The notes: generated by a model not told the origin, from the sequence alone. Shown: positions 24,911 through 35,501, numbered from the stretch's first letter. The stretch is 64,000 nt of DNA from Pseudalkalibacillus decolorationis (GCF_024609785.1 NZ_JANHJQ010000007.1:1-64000), one strand, 5' to 3'. Made by a program: numbers and translations.

Positions 24911-27043
24911 ATGCGTTGTCAAAACTGTCAATTAAACGATGTGAATGTGAAAATGACCCTTCGTATAAACGGACAAACACAGCAACTACATCTTTGCTCG
25001 AAGTGTTATAAAGAAATACAAAATGAAATGAAGCAACCGAGCGGATTCGGTTCTTTCGATCATTCAATGTTTGACCAAATGGATTCCTTCATGAATGGAT
25101 TTACTTCTGAAGGAAAGAGCGAACCAGGGCAAGCAGCTTCCGGAAAAGGCGGCGGTCGCGGTGGGCTTCTAGACGAGCTCGGTCAAAATCTGACGGATGC
25201 CGCAAAAGCAGGACTCATTGATCCGGTTATTGGCCGAAACAAAGAGGTTAAACGTGTAACTGAAATTCTCAATCGCCGAAACAAGAACAACCCTGTATTA
25301 ATTGGAGAACCCGGTGTTGGTAAAACAGCGATTGCAGAAGGATTAGCACTGAAAATTGTAGAAAATGAAGTACCAAACAAATTACTGAACAAAGAAGTAT
25401 ATTTGCTTGATGTTTCTTCACTCGTTGCAAACACCGGTATCCGTGGCCAGTTTGAAGAACGAATGAAACAGCTGATTGCAGAGCTTCAGCAACGTAAAAA
25501 CGTGATTCTATTCGTTGATGAAATCCACCTACTGGTTGGTTCTGGATCTGCGGAAGGTTCAATGGATGCAGGGAATATTTTAAAACCGGCTCTAGCTCGT
25601 GGTGAATTACAAGTTGTTGGTGCAACAACATTGAAAGAATACCGTAAGATTGAAAAGGACGCTGCTCTTGAACGACGTTTCCAGCCGGTTATCGTTAAGG
25701 AACCAACAACAGAAGAAGCGATCGAAATTTTAAAAGGGCTGAAACCAAAGTATGAGCAGTATCACGATGTTCAGTTTTCTGATGAGGCCTTAGCCGCTTG
25801 TGTAACATTATCGCAGCGTTATCTCCAGGATCGTTTCTTACCAGATAAAGCAATTGACTTAATGGATGAAGCGGGTTCAAAAATGAATCTCGAGCATGCA
25901 GGTAAGAATGAAGATGAAATTCAAGAGCGGCTTGAACAGATTACGAAAGAAAAAGAAAAAGCAACAAAAGCAGAAGATTACGAACAAGCAGCTCGACTTC
26001 GAGACGAAGAAATAAGGCTGCAGCAACAAGATCGGATTGAATCTAGTGAAATAAGTACTGAAATCAAACTCGAAGACATCCAGCTGATTGTTGAAGAGAA
26101 AACAGGAATTCCAGTACAGAAGCTGCAAAATGATGAACAAAACAAGATGAGGAATTTCGGAGAACGTCTTGGCTCAAGTGTTATTGGACAAGATCATGCG
26201 GTACAAAAAGTCGCCAAGGCAATCCGCCGCAGTCGTGCCGGATTGAAATCTAAAGTTCGACCTATTGGTGCCTTTCTATTTGTTGGTCCAACTGGGGTGG
26301 GCAAAACAGAGCTTACGAGAACACTTGCTAAAGAACTATTTGGTACAAAGGATTCACTAATCCGTCTTGATATGAGTGAATATATGGAAAAGCATTCTGT
26401 TTCTAAACTTATCGGTTCACCTCCTGGGTATGTCGGTCATGAGGAAGCGGGGCAGCTGACTGAACGTGTTCGTCGTAACCCATACAGTATTATTTTATTG
26501 GATGAGATTGAAAAAGCACATCCAGATGTTCAGCACATGTTTCTGCAAATTATGGAGGATGGCCGACTAACTGATAGTCAAGGACGAACGGTCAGTTTCA
26601 AGGACACCGTGATCATCATGACAAGTAACGCGGGAACAGGTGAAAAACGAATCAAAGTCGGATTCGGAAATCAAGAAAATGAAGCCGTTTCGATACTTGA
26701 GAGCCTAAGCGGCTACTTCAAGCCAGAATTCTTAAACCGTTTCGATGGAATTATTCCGTTCAATGAGCTAAGTGAAGACCATCTTGTTGAAATCGTTGAC
26801 TTAATGCTAGTGGATATTCGTGAAATGGTTATGGAAGAGGATCGAGAAATCGAAGTATCTGAAGAGGCGAAGAAACGAATCGCAAAACTTGGATATGACC
26901 CACGTTTCGGTGCTCGTCCAATCCGAAGAGTTTTACAAGAAAAAGTGGAAGACGGAATTGCTGATCTCCTACTTGAAGAAGAGGAAATCACGAAGATTGT
27001 GGTTGAAGTAATGGATGAGGAAATTGTTGTGCGAAAGAGATAA
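24911..27043 (+). CDS. clpE: ATP-dependent Clp protease ATP-binding subunit ClpE
   Basis: About 710 residues from ATG 24911 (eight bases after AGGAGG; ATG 24905 is too close to it). An N-terminal zinc finger with C3-x2-C6 and C29-x2-C32 distinguishes ClpE from ClpC. Two AAA+ modules follow: GEPGVGKT (about 138) with VDEIH, and GPTGVGKT with [14 protein letters not shown] motif ([13 protein letters not shown]) sits between them. ClpE unfolds proteins for ClpP and is repressed by CtsR, whose sites are visible upstream. Confidence 0.97.
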   Translation: MRCQNCQLNDVNVKMTLRINGQTQQLHLCSKCYKEIQNEMKQPSGFGSFDHSMFDQMDSFMNGFTSEGKSEPGQAASGKGGGRGGLLDELGQNLTDAAKAGLIDPVIGRNKEVKRVTEILNRRNKNNPVLIGEPGVGKTAIAEGLALKIVENEVPNKLLNKEVYLLDVSSLVANTGIRGQFEERMKQLIAELQQRKNVILFVDEIHLLVGSGSAEGSMDAGNILKPALARGELQVVGATTLKEYRKIEKDAALERRFQPVIVKEPTTEEAIEILKGLKPKYEQYHDVQFSDEALAACVTLSQRYLQDRFLPDKAIDLMDEAGSKMNLEHAGKNEDEIQERLEQITKEKEKATKAEDYEQAARLRDEEIRLQQQDRIESSEISTEIKLEDIQLIVEEKTGIPVQKLQNDEQNKMRNFGERLGSSVIGQDHAVQKVAKAIRRSRAGLKSKVRPIGAFLFVGPTGVGKTELTRTLAKELFGTKDSLIRLDMSEYMEKHSVSKLIGSPPGYVGHEEAGQLTERVRRNPYSIILLDEIEKAHPDVQHMFLQIMEDGRLTDSQGRTVSFKDTVIIMTSNAGTGEKRIKVGFGNQENEAVSILESLSGYFKPEFLNRFDGIIPFNELSEDHLVEIVDLMLVDIREMVMEEDREIEVSEEAKKRIAKLGYDPRFGARPIRRVLQEKVEDGIADLLLEEEEITKIVVEVMDEEIVVRKR

Positions 27044-27057
27044 ATTTCAATAGAAAG

Positions 27058-27092
27058 TAAGGGGTGGCTCTTGGTAGAGTCATCCCTTATTT
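27058..27092 (+). terminator. Terminator of clpE
   Basis: TAAGGGGTGGCTC-TTGGTA-GAGTCATCCCTTA then TTTGC, 15 bases after the stop. Confidence 0.8.
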
Positions 27093-27097
27093 GCATT

Positions 27098-27394
27098 TCA
27101 CCACATTGGCTCATTTTCATTGCTTAATTCCATTTTCAAAGGCATGTAGGCGATCACCAACGAAAAAAGGAATACTTCTATTAAAATGATAAGTAGTAAT
27201 GGTGCACCAAAAGAGTTTAGAGGAATCCCTAAAGGCAGAGGTAAAATCCCAAGTAAGGAGAGATTGTTCCTTGCTTTTGCTGAAAGATATTGTTTCTGCT
27301 TACAAAATGGGCATTTTATTTTTCGGATCAAGAACATCCTCGCGATCGTTTCTTTCCAAGTCCATTTCGAGTTGCAATTTTGACAGATTGGCAT
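27098..27394 (-). CDS. TIGR04104-type zinc finger membrane protein
   Basis: A 98-residue protein with the CXXC-20-CXXC pattern: C4-Q-N-C7, twenty residues, C28-P-F-C31. Two hydrophobic segments (about 46-65 and 66-86) follow. This matches the TIGR04104 putative zinc finger family of Bacillus; the function is unknown. Convergent with clpE. Confidence 0.85.
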   Translation of the reverse strand: MPICQNCNSKWTWKETIARMFLIRKIKCPFCKQKQYLSAKARNNLSLLGILPLPLGIPLNSFGAPLLLIILIEVFLFSLVIAYMPLKMELSNENEPMW

Positions 27395-27449
27395 GTAATC
27401 ATCACCCTTACTAAAGTACCTAGTTGCATATATTCATAAATTCGAATAC

Positions 27450-28190
27450 CTAGTCACTGCTCCATCGGAAGTATCTCGATGCGAGGAAGGTTGATACAAC
27501 GGCAATTCCAAGCAGGACGCCTACTTCAAGTCCATAATCCCAGATTGGTCCTTGTGTCCAAGTGCCACGTAATAACTCAATTGTATAATAGAGAGGTAAT
27601 ATTTTCGAAACATATTGGAGCACGTCAGGCATCATTTCTAGCGGAAACGTTGCGCCTGATAGGAACAGCATCACATTTAAAAATAATGAACTGATAGCTG
27701 CTGCAGCCTGAGTGTTTTTTGCGAGTGATGTTAAAAACAAGGCAAACGGGAAAAAGCAAATAATACTAATGAGCAGAGCAAGTAGCGTGCTTCCAATGTA
27801 TTCAGGCAAGGTAAGGTCGTACATAAGCATTCCGAAGACCATTAACAGCACGGCTGAGATAGCAAAGATTACTGTACCTTGAACCGTATGTGCCATCAAT
27901 ATTTTCCATGCATTAAGAGGAGTAGATTGATAGCGACGTAAAACACCTGTTTCGCGATAATTTGTAAGAACAGTGCCTAGGGTAAAGAACGATGTCGTGA
28001 CGATATTGACTCCGATCCAAGAAGGGACATAAAGCTCCGCAAATGTTCTTCCACCCATGTCGTTTCCACTAAACATGGATCCGAAAAGCCAGATCATCAA
28101 AACCGGAAATAAGAATGTCCAGAACACACTTAAACGATCCCTGAAAAACATTTTCGTCTCAAGGTTTGCTAATTTCACAAGTGTGGTCAT
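27450..28190 (-). CDS. ABC-2 type transporter permease
   Basis: A 246-residue membrane protein with six hydrophobic helices and the ABC-2 layout (FFRDRLSVFWTFLFPVLMI at the start, GTVLTNYRETGVLRRYQSTPL coupling helix, and LSGATFPLEMMPDVLQYVSKILPLYY near the end). It forms an exporter with the ATPase encoded just upstream, whose stop overlaps this ATG by four bases. The substrate is unknown; drugs or peptides are usual for the family. Confidence 0.9.
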   Translation of the reverse strand: MTTLVKLANLETKMFFRDRLSVFWTFLFPVLMIWLFGSMFSGNDMGGRTFAELYVPSWIGVNIVTTSFFTLGTVLTNYRETGVLRRYQSTPLNAWKILMAHTVQGTVIFAISAVLLMVFGMLMYDLTLPEYIGSTLLALLISIICFFPFALFLTSLAKNTQAAAAISSLFLNVMLFLSGATFPLEMMPDVLQYVSKILPLYYTIELLRGTWTQGPIWDYGLEVGVLLGIAVVSTFLASRYFRWSSD

Positions 28191-29098
28191 GCCGTCTCCT
28201 CCTTTTCTAAATAATGAACAAACAAGTCATCAAGTGAGCCTTTTTCAAATTTAAAATCCCGAAGTGCGATCTCTTTATCCTCACAATAGTTAAAAATGTG
28301 ATATGCGGTCTTCTGCAGGGTTTCGCTAAACACCTTGAATGTATCGTGATCTTGCTCTACACGTAGAACACCTGGAAGAGAGAGTAGTGTATCGTATTCA
28401 AGTTGTTCACTTTGGAACGACAAATTGTTGACCGCCATTGCATTTAATAGCTGCCCAGGAGTATCTAACGCTTTTAATTGCCCACCGTAAATCATAGCAA
28501 CCCGGTCACAGAGCTTCTCTGCTTCCTCCATATAATGTGTGGTCACAACAATCGTACATCCTTGATCTTTTAAAAGATGAATCATCGACCATAGCTCCCG
28601 TCTCGCATGAGGATCGAGACCCATACTCGGTTCATCGAGAAAAACGATTTCGGGTTGATGAAGTGTCGCAAGTGCTAGGGTTACCCGTTGTTTCCAACCA
28701 CCTGATAGCTTTTCAAAGTTTTCATTTAGTTTTTCTGTAAGACTGAGTTGTTCAATTACATTACTTTTTTGCGCATTGCGAGGGTAAAAAGATTCAAATA
28801 GGTCGAGTGCTTCCTTAACCTTCATTTTTTTCTGAATGGAGGTTGCTTGAAACTGCACTCCGATCCGTTCGTTTAACTTGCGAAGTTGTCGACTAGGTTC
28901 GAGTCCGAGCACATCTATTTTTCCGCTGTCCGGTTTGCGAACACCTTCAAGCATTTCGATCGTTGTTGTTTTTCCTGCACCATTTGGACCGATAATACCG
29001 AAAATTTCACCTTTTTGAACAGTAAAAGAAATTCCCTGAACCGCTTTCGTATCCCCATATGATTTTGATAAATTCTCCACCTGAATAACTGAACTCAT
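28187..29098 (-). CDS. ABC transporter ATP-binding protein (ABC-2 exporter)
   Basis: About 303 residues from ATG 29098 (AAAGGAGGCAAAGAA site). Walker A GPNGAGKTT, Q-loop FQATS, signature LSGGWKQR (note W in place of the usual Q) and Walker B IVFLDEPSMGLD are present, with a C-terminal domain typical of DrrA/CcmA-like ATPases. It powers the adjacent ABC-2 permease. The LSGGWKQR signature is a conserved variant in this subfamily. Confidence 0.92.
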   Translation of the reverse strand: MSSVIQVENLSKSYGDTKAVQGISFTVQKGEIFGIIGPNGAGKTTTIEMLEGVRKPDSGKIDVLGLEPSRQLRKLNERIGVQFQATSIQKKMKVKEALDLFESFYPRNAQKSNVIEQLSLTEKLNENFEKLSGGWKQRVTLALATLHQPEIVFLDEPSMGLDPHARRELWSMIHLLKDQGCTIVVTTHYMEEAEKLCDRVAMIYGGQLKALDTPGQLLNAMAVNNLSFQSEQLEYDTLLSLPGVLRVEQDHDTFKVFSETLQKTAYHIFNYCEDKEIALRDFKFEKGSLDDLFVHYLEKEETA

Positions 29099-29334
29099 TT
29101 CTTTGCCTCCTTTAAAACAATCATGAGTCAAATTCTTTTCTATCTTTACGCTGGTAATTGGAAAAGGTTTCAAATTATTTGGATTTTAAAGAAGAGGTTG
29201 CGAACGGATTTTTCTATGTAGAGGTGTAATGGTTGAATTATCTCCAACGGTAATAATTTTGTGATATCGTTATACTAGATATAGTCGGAAAAAGAATTCA
29301 ATTTCTTAACACAAGCTTGAAAGGATGAATCGAC

Positions 29335-30039
29335 ATGGACTTTAAAATAATTCCAACAGGTGATGCAGCTATTACGCTCCATTTTGGTTCTAAAATAGAG
29401 AAGATAACAAACGATCGAATCCAAGCTTTCTCTAGTCTGCTATTACAACAGAACTATCAGTGGCTGATCGAAGTCGTTCCAGCTTACACTACGACTACCA
29501 TTTATTATGATCCGACAAAACTTATCGATCATGGCGAAGCTCCTTTTTCCTATATTCGTAAGACGCTACAACAACTAGCGAGTCAAAAGCATGAGGAAAG
29601 TATTACAGACGCTCGAACTGTCGAAATTCCTGTTTGTTATGGTGGAGACTATGGCCCGGACTTAGACTATGTCGCAACCCACAATAATCTTTCGAGAGAA
29701 GAGGTAATCGAACGTCATATAGCGGGAGACTACCATGTGTATATGCTCGGGTTTTCACCGGGATTTCCTTATATCGGAGGATTAAATGAAACAATTGCTA
29801 CCCCTCGTAAAACAACACCAGCAACACGAATCACAGAAGGTTCAGTAGGAATTGCCGGCAACCAGACAGGCATTTATCCAAATGAATCACCCGGGGGCTG
29901 GCAAATTATTGGGCGAACTCCACTGAAACTATTTAGAACTCAGCAGGAACCGCCAACACTTTTACAAGCAGGAGATCAAATTCGATTTCGGGAAATTTCC
30001 GAACAAGAATTCAAGACACTTAAGGAGGATGAGCGATGA
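29335..30039 (+). CDS. pxpB: 5-oxoprolinase subunit PxpB
   Basis: A 234-residue protein of the allophanate hydrolase subunit 1 family (KipI-like), with the signature blocks PVCYGGDYGPDLDYVA and MLGFSPGFPYIGGL, and GSVGIAGNQTGIYP. With PxpC and PxpA it opens 5-oxoproline to glutamate using ATP. It is the first gene of the pxpB-pxpC-pxpA operon; the stop overlaps the next start (ATGA). In B. subtilis the homologue KipI also inhibits the sporulation kinase KinA. Confidence 0.95.
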   Translation: MDFKIIPTGDAAITLHFGSKIEKITNDRIQAFSSLLLQQNYQWLIEVVPAYTTTTIYYDPTKLIDHGEAPFSYIRKTLQQLASQKHEESITDARTVEIPVCYGGDYGPDLDYVATHNNLSREEVIERHIAGDYHVYMLGFSPGFPYIGGLNETIATPRKTTPATRITEGSVGIAGNQTGIYPNESPGGWQIIGRTPLKLFRTQQEPPTLLQAGDQIRFREISEQEFKTLKEDER

Positions 30040-31028
30040 TTACGATTTTGCAACCGGGATTATTTTCAACCGTACAAGATATAGGCAGAATCGGATATCA
30101 AAAATTTAGTGTTCCGGTAAGTGGCGCAGTGGATCTTGATGCTCATCGAATGGCGAATCTCCTTGTCGGAAATGATGAACACTTTGCAACGATCGAAATG
30201 ACCGTCCAAGCAGCGGAAATGAAATTCGAACAGGATCGTGTGATTGCTATTTTTGGGGAAGGACCGAATCTCAGTTTGAATGGGAAACATCTGCCTAAAG
30301 GAAAGCCTATCTTTCTTCCAAAGGATTCTACAGTAAAACATGCAGCAACAGGTAGTGGGGCGCGGACATATTTAGCGGTTGCAGGTGGAATTGATGTGCC
30401 GGTCATTATGGACAGCCGCTCAACCTACACAAGAGCAGCTATTGGAGGTTTTGAAGGTCGTAGGCTAGCTAAAGGTGATCAAATAGGGGTCGGTGAAATG
30501 ACACTTACACAAAGGTCAATATTAACGTTCTTAAAAGAGAAAGACAATGTCAGCTGGTTCGTTCCGACGCAGTTTTTCGATTCGAATGTATCAAACGGTA
30601 CGATACAGATGATCAAAAGCGAACAGTTCAATACGTTTACAAAGGAGAGCCAAGAGGCAGTTTTCAATCGGTTTTTTACAGTAACCTCCCAATCCGATCG
30701 TATGGGATACCGTTTAGACGGAGTGGAGTTAAAGCAAATAAAGGCGAAAAATGAGATTTCATCCGCTGTTCCATTTGGTACGATTCAAGTACCGCCAGAT
30801 GGGAATCCGATACTATTAGCCGCTGATCGCCAGACAACAGGCGGGTATCCCGTAATTGGATATACGGCAAGTGTTGATCGACATAAGCTTGCTCAATTGA
30901 AACCAGGGGACCAAATTCACTTCGAGCTCGTTGATATCGGAGAAGCCCAGCAGCAATTTGCCACTAAAGAGGAAGCGATGCGTCATGTCAAAGCAGGGAT
31001 AAAGCTGCAACTGAAAGGAATGAATTAA
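30036..31028 (+). CDS. pxpC: 5-oxoprolinase subunit PxpC
   Basis: A 330-residue protein of the allophanate hydrolase subunit 2 family (KipA-like). Marks: [21 protein letters not shown] at the N-terminus, [25 protein letters not shown] and a final [12 protein letters not shown]. It pairs with PxpB. Translationally coupled to both neighbours. Confidence 0.95.
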   Translation: MITILQPGLFSTVQDIGRIGYQKFSVPVSGAVDLDAHRMANLLVGNDEHFATIEMTVQAAEMKFEQDRVIAIFGEGPNLSLNGKHLPKGKPIFLPKDSTVKHAATGSGARTYLAVAGGIDVPVIMDSRSTYTRAAIGGFEGRRLAKGDQIGVGEMTLTQRSILTFLKEKDNVSWFVPTQFFDSNVSNGTIQMIKSEQFNTFTKESQEAVFNRFFTVTSQSDRMGYRLDGVELKQIKAKNEISSAVPFGTIQVPPDGNPILLAADRQTTGGYPVIGYTASVDRHKLAQLKPGDQIHFELVDIGEAQQQFATKEEAMRHVKAGIKLQLKGMN

Positions 31029-31030
31029 GA

Positions 31031-31795
31031 ATGAAAGTCGACTTAAATTGTGACCTCGGTGAAAGCTTTGGTGTCTATAGATTAGGTAATGATGAACAAA
31101 TCCTAGATTACGTATCATCGGCCAATATTGCCTGCGGGTTTCATGCCGGTGACCCTAGTACAATGAAGGAAACAGTTCAGCTCGCACTTGAAAAAAGGGT
31201 AGCAATCGGTGCCCATCCAGGATTTCCGGACCTACAAGGGTTTGGGCGCCGCGAAATAGCAGTTACACCAGTTGAAGCTTATGAGATCGTCATTTATCAA
31301 ATCGGTGCACTATCTGCATTTGTAAAAGCAGAAGGTGGATCGCTACATCATGTGAAACCACATGGCGCCTTGTACAATATGGCTGCAAAGAGTAGCGAGC
31401 TTGCGTCTGCAATAGCTGAAGCTGTTTATCGTGTAGATCCTACGCTTATCCTTTACGGACTTTCTAACAGTGCCCTCATAAAAGCAGGGGAGAGCATCGG
31501 ATTAAAAACGGCGAATGAAGTTTTTGCCGATCGAACGTACCAACCTGATGGCACACTGACCCCAAGAACCTTACCCAATGCTATTTTGCATGAACAGGAA
31601 ATCGTTCTAAACCAAGTCGTACGAATGATTACAGATAGAAAAGTTTGTTGTCTCGAAGGAACCGATGTGGATATTCGTGCGGATACGATTTGTATACATG
31701 GTGATGGACCAAATGCCCTCAATTTTGCGCGTTTTATTAGGGAAGGACTTGAACAGGCAAATATTGAAATTGCTCCAGTAAGGAAAAAAACTTAA
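31031..31795 (+). CDS. pxpA: 5-oxoprolinase subunit PxpA (LamB/YcsF family)
   Basis: A 254-residue LamB/YcsF protein: [12 protein letters not shown] at the start, [38 protein letters not shown] and [10 protein letters not shown] are all conserved metal-binding and catalytic blocks. ATG 31031 lies two bases after the PxpC stop. A good terminator follows, so the operon has three genes with no dedicated regulator or transporter. Confidence 0.95.
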   Translation: MKVDLNCDLGESFGVYRLGNDEQILDYVSSANIACGFHAGDPSTMKETVQLALEKRVAIGAHPGFPDLQGFGRREIAVTPVEAYEIVIYQIGALSAFVKAEGGSLHHVKPHGALYNMAAKSSELASAIAEAVYRVDPTLILYGLSNSALIKAGESIGLKTANEVFADRTYQPDGTLTPRTLPNAILHEQEIVLNQVVRMITDRKVCCLEGTDVDIRADTICIHGDGPNALNFARFIREGLEQANIEIAPVRKKT

Positions 31796-31811
31796 CAATT
31801 GTGAAGTATTG

Positions 31812-31855
31812 AAAGCCCAATTTCTCTTTCGTAATATGAGAAATTGGGCTTTAGC
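31812..31855 (+). terminator. Terminator of pxpBCA
   Basis: AAAGCCCAATTTCTC-N11-GAGAAATTGGGCTTT, a 15-bp perfect stem. Confidence 0.85.
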
Positions 31856-31909
31856 AATTTTCAATCATCCTTAACGTTATACATCCGCATTTTCTGACCC
31901 TAGCCCTTA

Positions 31910-32416
31910 TCAGAAATCAGATGTAAACAATTTAAGTTCTTCAGTATCAGGAGGTAGTAGTACGTTTCGTCCAAATTTCATTCCGATTTTTTCAAGAAGC
32001 CTGATTGAATCATAATTGTCCTTAGTTGTTATAGCCACAATTCGATTAAGGCCCAGGTCGATTCCATACGCCATCGTAGCAGAGGCTGCCTCATAAGCAT
32101 AACCTTTAGATTGGAATCTCGATAGAAAAGCAAAGCCAATATCGACATCTTCTAAAGAATCTCTTTTTATTAATCCGCAAATTCCAACCGGTATCTTTCC
32201 CTCCTTTATTTCTGTTAAGTAAAGCCCAAAGCCCAATCGGTCGTACATGTCCATTGGGCCTGTTAAAATATAGTTTCTAGCATTTTCTAGAGTCCTCACA
32301 CCTTTATCTCCTATGAAACGTAACCAAGAAGGATCATTTAAAAGTTTGAGAATGAACGACGCATCATCAGTTGATAACCAACGAAGTATCAACCTATCCG
32401 TTTCAATCACTTTCAT
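31910..32416 (-). CDS. RimJ/RimL-type GNAT acetyltransferase
   Basis: A 168-residue acetyltransferase with [16 protein letters not shown] at the start, typical of the RimJ group, the acyl-CoA loop QSKGYAYEA (Q in place of the more common R) and [13 protein letters not shown] at the end. The substrate is unknown. Its first 14 bases overlap the tail of a truncated padR gene, so its present promoter and ribosome binding site appear to come from that remnant. Confidence 0.87.
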   Translation of the reverse strand: MKVIETDRLILRWLSTDDASFILKLLNDPSWLRFIGDKGVRTLENARNYILTGPMDMYDRLGFGLYLTEIKEGKIPVGICGLIKRDSLEDVDIGFAFLSRFQSKGYAYEAASATMAYGIDLGLNRIVAITTKDNYDSIRLLEKIGMKFGRNVLLPPDTEELKLFTSDF

Positions 32417-32519
32417 TAATCTCTTTTACAATTTGATATCCGTACATGTCTTGTTCGCTTAAAAGCTGTAGCAATATTAAAGAGGTACTACCTTTTACAA
32501 GTTCTCGGTCGAACATCAT
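32403..32519 (-). pseudogene. N-terminal fragment of a PadR-family regulator
   Basis: ATG 32519, preceded by GGTAGGTGG, opens a 38-codon frame: [20 protein letters not shown] then [18 protein letters not shown] and a stop. This is the conserved first helix-turn-helix part of PadR proteins ([21 protein letters not shown] type). The rest of the protein is gone; the frame runs into the ATG of the acetyltransferase gene. It is a deletion remnant, though the upstream expression signals remain. Confidence 0.8.
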
Positions 32520-32661
32520 AAACCACCTACCTAGAATAATGAGGTATAGTTATCGTATCTTAACTAACCAATTTCGTCCAGTGGATCTGTCAGAAAAGGA
32601 ATTCCGTTGTTTTTATGGAACCTAGTTAGGAGCTTATCGTATATAAAAGGAGAGGCTGTTA

Positions 32662-33561
32662 ATGAAGAAATGGGCATATGTGTTTATCGCACTGGGAGCC
32701 GCGTTATGGGGACTGATTGCGATTTTTGTAGAAGGTTTGTACGAGCATGGGTTTACGCCATTACAAGTGGTTGCGATCCGAGTCATGACAGCAACTGTCT
32801 TGCTGTTGATCGTTGTGCTTGTTAAAAATCCACGATTGCTGCGCATCGATTGGCGCGATAGCCTTTACTTTGTTGGAACGGGAATCTTAAGCATTGTCTT
32901 TTTCAACTGGTGTTTATTTACAGCAATTCAGGAAACCTCGATAGCTGTCGCTGCGATTCTTTTATACACCGCACCTGCCATTGTTACATTACTTTCACGT
33001 GTGCTGTTTAAGGAATGGCTGACATTAAGAAAAATGATCGCCTTATTTTTAACATTGATTGGCTGTGTGTTTGTGATCGGGCTTGTTCCAGGCGGTACAA
33101 GCTCAGTATCCATATATGGTGTAATTGTCGGCCTTGGTTCTGGGGTTGGCTATGCTCTCTACAGCATTTTCGGAAAATATGCACTTGTAAAATATTCATC
33201 ATTGACCGTTACTGTTTACACGTTCGTTTTTGCAGCGGTGGCGATCGTTCCGTTTAGCGGGCTGTGGAGACATTTGGATGTTCTTTTAAGAGGAGAAGTA
33301 CTTTTGAATACGGTTGGAATTGGCTTCTTTTCAACGGTTCTTGCGTATCTCCTCTACACAGTTGGGCTACAATTCGTGGAAACGAGCCGGGCTTCGATTA
33401 CCGCCACAGTCGAACCCGTCGTCGCAACGATTATCGGTGTCTTTATGTTTCAAGAGCCATTAAGCAACTGGCAGCTCGGTGGAATCATCCTCGTTTTAAG
33501 CGCAGTAATGATCGTACAGGAAAAGCGGAAAGTACAGAGTCAACATTTAATAACACAATGA
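32662..33561 (+). CDS. EamA-family (DMT) permease
   Basis: A 299-residue protein with ten transmembrane helices in two EamA repeats: the first about 5-140 (FIALGAALWGLIAIF), the second about 150-285 ending EPVVATIIGVFMFQEPLSNWQLGGIILVLSAV. This group exports or imports metabolites, often amino acids or nucleosides. ATG 32662 follows AAAAGGAGAGG. The next gene starts 21 bases later and may be cotranscribed. Confidence 0.9.
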   Translation: MKKWAYVFIALGAALWGLIAIFVEGLYEHGFTPLQVVAIRVMTATVLLLIVVLVKNPRLLRIDWRDSLYFVGTGILSIVFFNWCLFTAIQETSIAVAAILLYTAPAIVTLLSRVLFKEWLTLRKMIALFLTLIGCVFVIGLVPGGTSSVSIYGVIVGLGSGVGYALYSIFGKYALVKYSSLTVTVYTFVFAAVAIVPFSGLWRHLDVLLRGEVLLNTVGIGFFSTVLAYLLYTVGLQFVETSRASITATVEPVVATIIGVFMFQEPLSNWQLGGIILVLSAVMIVQEKRKVQSQHLITQ

Positions 33562-33581
33562 GGAGAGTAGGAGTGAATTAC

Positions 33582-34343
33582 ATGATTTATCGGAAGAAAA
33601 CATATACAATTAACCCTGAGGGACTCGAGGTTTTTAATGAGTTTTTCCATACGTACCTGTTACCGAATCAGCGGAAGAATGGCTCTAGATTAGTGGGTCG
33701 ATGGGTCAATGATGACAAAACGGAGATTACTGCAATTTGGGAGTATAGAAGCTTGCAAGCTTACGAAGCTATAGAAGAGAGAGTCCGAAACGATGAATTA
33801 CACAAACAAGCCCAGCAGCATAAAGGGAAGCTGAGAGACATCATTCTTAACAGCAATCAGGAATTTATGGAGTCAACGGGTGATTACCAAATTCCTAAGC
33901 ATATTGTGGCAGTAAGCGGTCTTTTTCAGAACGAACAGAATGAGACATTGCTTGTAAAAACAAACTGGCGTAACGATACATGGGAGCTACCCGGTGGTCA
34001 GGTAGAAGAAGGAGAAACTCTAACGGAAGCGGCGACGAGAGAGTTTTTAGAAGAAACTGGAATCGAAGCCGAAATTATCGGGGTTACGGGTGTCTATCAA
34101 AATGTAACGAGTAGTCTTGTCAGTGTCGTTTTTAAAGGAAAAGCATTAACGACCGAAATTACGAAGCAGATAGAAGAGATTCAGGAAGCTCGTTTTGTGA
34201 AGCTTACTCCAGAGAACATCGCAGACTATATAACTCGTCCACATATGTGTTCCCGTGCGCTTGATGCATTGGAATCTGACGGGGGTGTACCAATGGAAAG
34301 CGTACAAGTACAACCACATCAGCTCTTGCATCGACTTGGGTAG
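33582..34343 (+). CDS. NIPSNAP-Nudix fusion hydrolase
   Basis: About 253 residues from ATG 33582 (TAGGAG eight bases upstream; GTG 33573 is an alternative). The N-terminal 95 residues are a NIPSNAP-like ferredoxin-type domain (YRKKTYTINPEGLEVFNEFF, later WVNDDKTEITAIWEYRS). Residues about 105-230 are a Nudix hydrolase with a complete box at 138-160 (G-G-x5-E-x7-R-E-x2-E-E-T-G-I). Fusions of this kind are annotated in some Bacillus genomes; the substrate is unknown. Confidence 0.85.
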   Translation: MIYRKKTYTINPEGLEVFNEFFHTYLLPNQRKNGSRLVGRWVNDDKTEITAIWEYRSLQAYEAIEERVRNDELHKQAQQHKGKLRDIILNSNQEFMESTGDYQIPKHIVAVSGLFQNEQNETLLVKTNWRNDTWELPGGQVEEGETLTEAATREFLEETGIEAEIIGVTGVYQNVTSSLVSVVFKGKALTTEITKQIEEIQEARFVKLTPENIADYITRPHMCSRALDALESDGGVPMESVQVQPHQLLHRLG

Positions 34344-34370
34344 GACGACAACTGAATTAGGGGGAAGACG

Positions 34371-35501
34371 ATGGCAAATACAAATACAGCAAAACGACTC
34401 AATCTAGGGTGGCTCGCGGCAATCGCGATCTTCCTCGTATCGAAATTCAAATGGGTAATTGCAGTCCTGAAATTGGCGAAATTTTCAACGTTAATCTCAT
34501 TATTTATTTCGCTTGGAGCTTATGCAGTGTTTTATGGATGGAAATTTGCAGTAGCCGTTATTTATTTGCTTTTTGTCCATGAAATGGGGCATTTAGTGGC
34601 TGCAAAACAAAAAGGTATCAAAACGTCACCAGCTATATTTATCCCGTTTATGGGTGCCGTAATAGGGATGAAGGAGCGACCGAAAACAGCAAAGGATGAA
34701 TCGTACATCGCTTATGGCGGACCTCTAGCAGGGGTAGTTTCGATTGTGCCAGCATTGATTTTATATAGTGTGACACAGCATGAGTTCTGGGCTCTCGTCA
34801 TTTTACTTGGCGCGATGTTAAACCTGTTCAACCTTGTTCCAGTATCACCGCTTGATGGGGGAAGAATTCTATCAGTAGTCTCAACGAAAATCTGGTTTTT
34901 CGGTTTGCTTATCATGGGGGTCTATCTGTTCTTTAACTTTCATGTAATGATTGTGCTAATTCTGTTGTTTGGATTGCAAACGCTGAACCACCAGTACAAG
35001 GAACGGACGCAGCTGAAGGTTGATCAATATGGCTTGGACCGAAGACATGAATTAAATGGAAAAATTAGAGCTTTACAAGAAAAGAATGAAACGGATCCGA
35101 TGACGATGTCTTGGTTTGAAGAGTCAGAATTTCAAAAATGCAAAGCGAATATAGGTGAGATTGAAAAAATAAATATCCCGTGGTTTACAAAGAGCCGACG
35201 TCTAAAACGAGGTCGATTGGAAGCTGATAAAGCAATCCTCTTATCGTATTACCAACTCTTGAAAAAGCTTCGAATTGAAGAAGAAGGGAAGCAGAAGAGT
35301 TCGTTTCTGCAGGAAGCATTGGTACATCAGCATCATGAAATTGAGAAGCTGGAAAAGTCAGTAGAGGAGAAAGAACGTTATTATCGGGCGACACCTAAGG
35401 AAAAGATGATTGCTCTTGGGGCTTATCTGTTACTTGCCGCTGTTTTAACAGGCTTGTGGTGGTTTGGTGAAAAGCTCCTGACAGGACTGACTACGTTTTA
35501 A
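34371..35501 (+). CDS. M50-family site-2 protease
   Basis: A 376-residue membrane protease with zinc motif H70-E71-M-G-H74 in a transmembrane helix and the third ligand D162 in P-L-D-G-G-R. The core spans about 50-205; a hydrophilic region of about 130 residues with coiled-coil character follows, and a last hydrophobic helix (about 345-365) ends the chain. Site-2 proteases cut membrane-bound substrates such as anti-sigma factors; none is adjacent. No PDZ domain is seen, so it is a short-form member. Confidence 0.9.
   Translation: MANTNTAKRLNLGWLAAIAIFLVSKFKWVIAVLKLAKFSTLISLFISLGAYAVFYGWKFAVAVIYLLFVHEMGHLVAAKQKGIKTSPAIFIPFMGAVIGMKERPKTAKDESYIAYGGPLAGVVSIVPALILYSVTQHEFWALVILLGAMLNLFNLVPVSPLDGGRILSVVSTKIWFFGLLIMGVYLFFNFHVMIVLILLFGLQTLNHQYKERTQLKVDQYGLDRRHELNGKIRALQEKNETDPMTMSWFEESEFQKCKANIGEIEKINIPWFTKSRRLKRGRLEADKAILLSYYQLLKKLRIEEEGKQKSSFLQEALVHQHHEIEKLEKSVEEKERYYRATPKEKMIALGAYLLLAAVLTGLWWFGEKLLTGLTTF

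Noticed and set aside
28187-29098. LSGGWKQR as a defective ABC signature
   Set aside because: This variant is common in ABC-2 exporter ATPases, so it is not evidence of inactivation.
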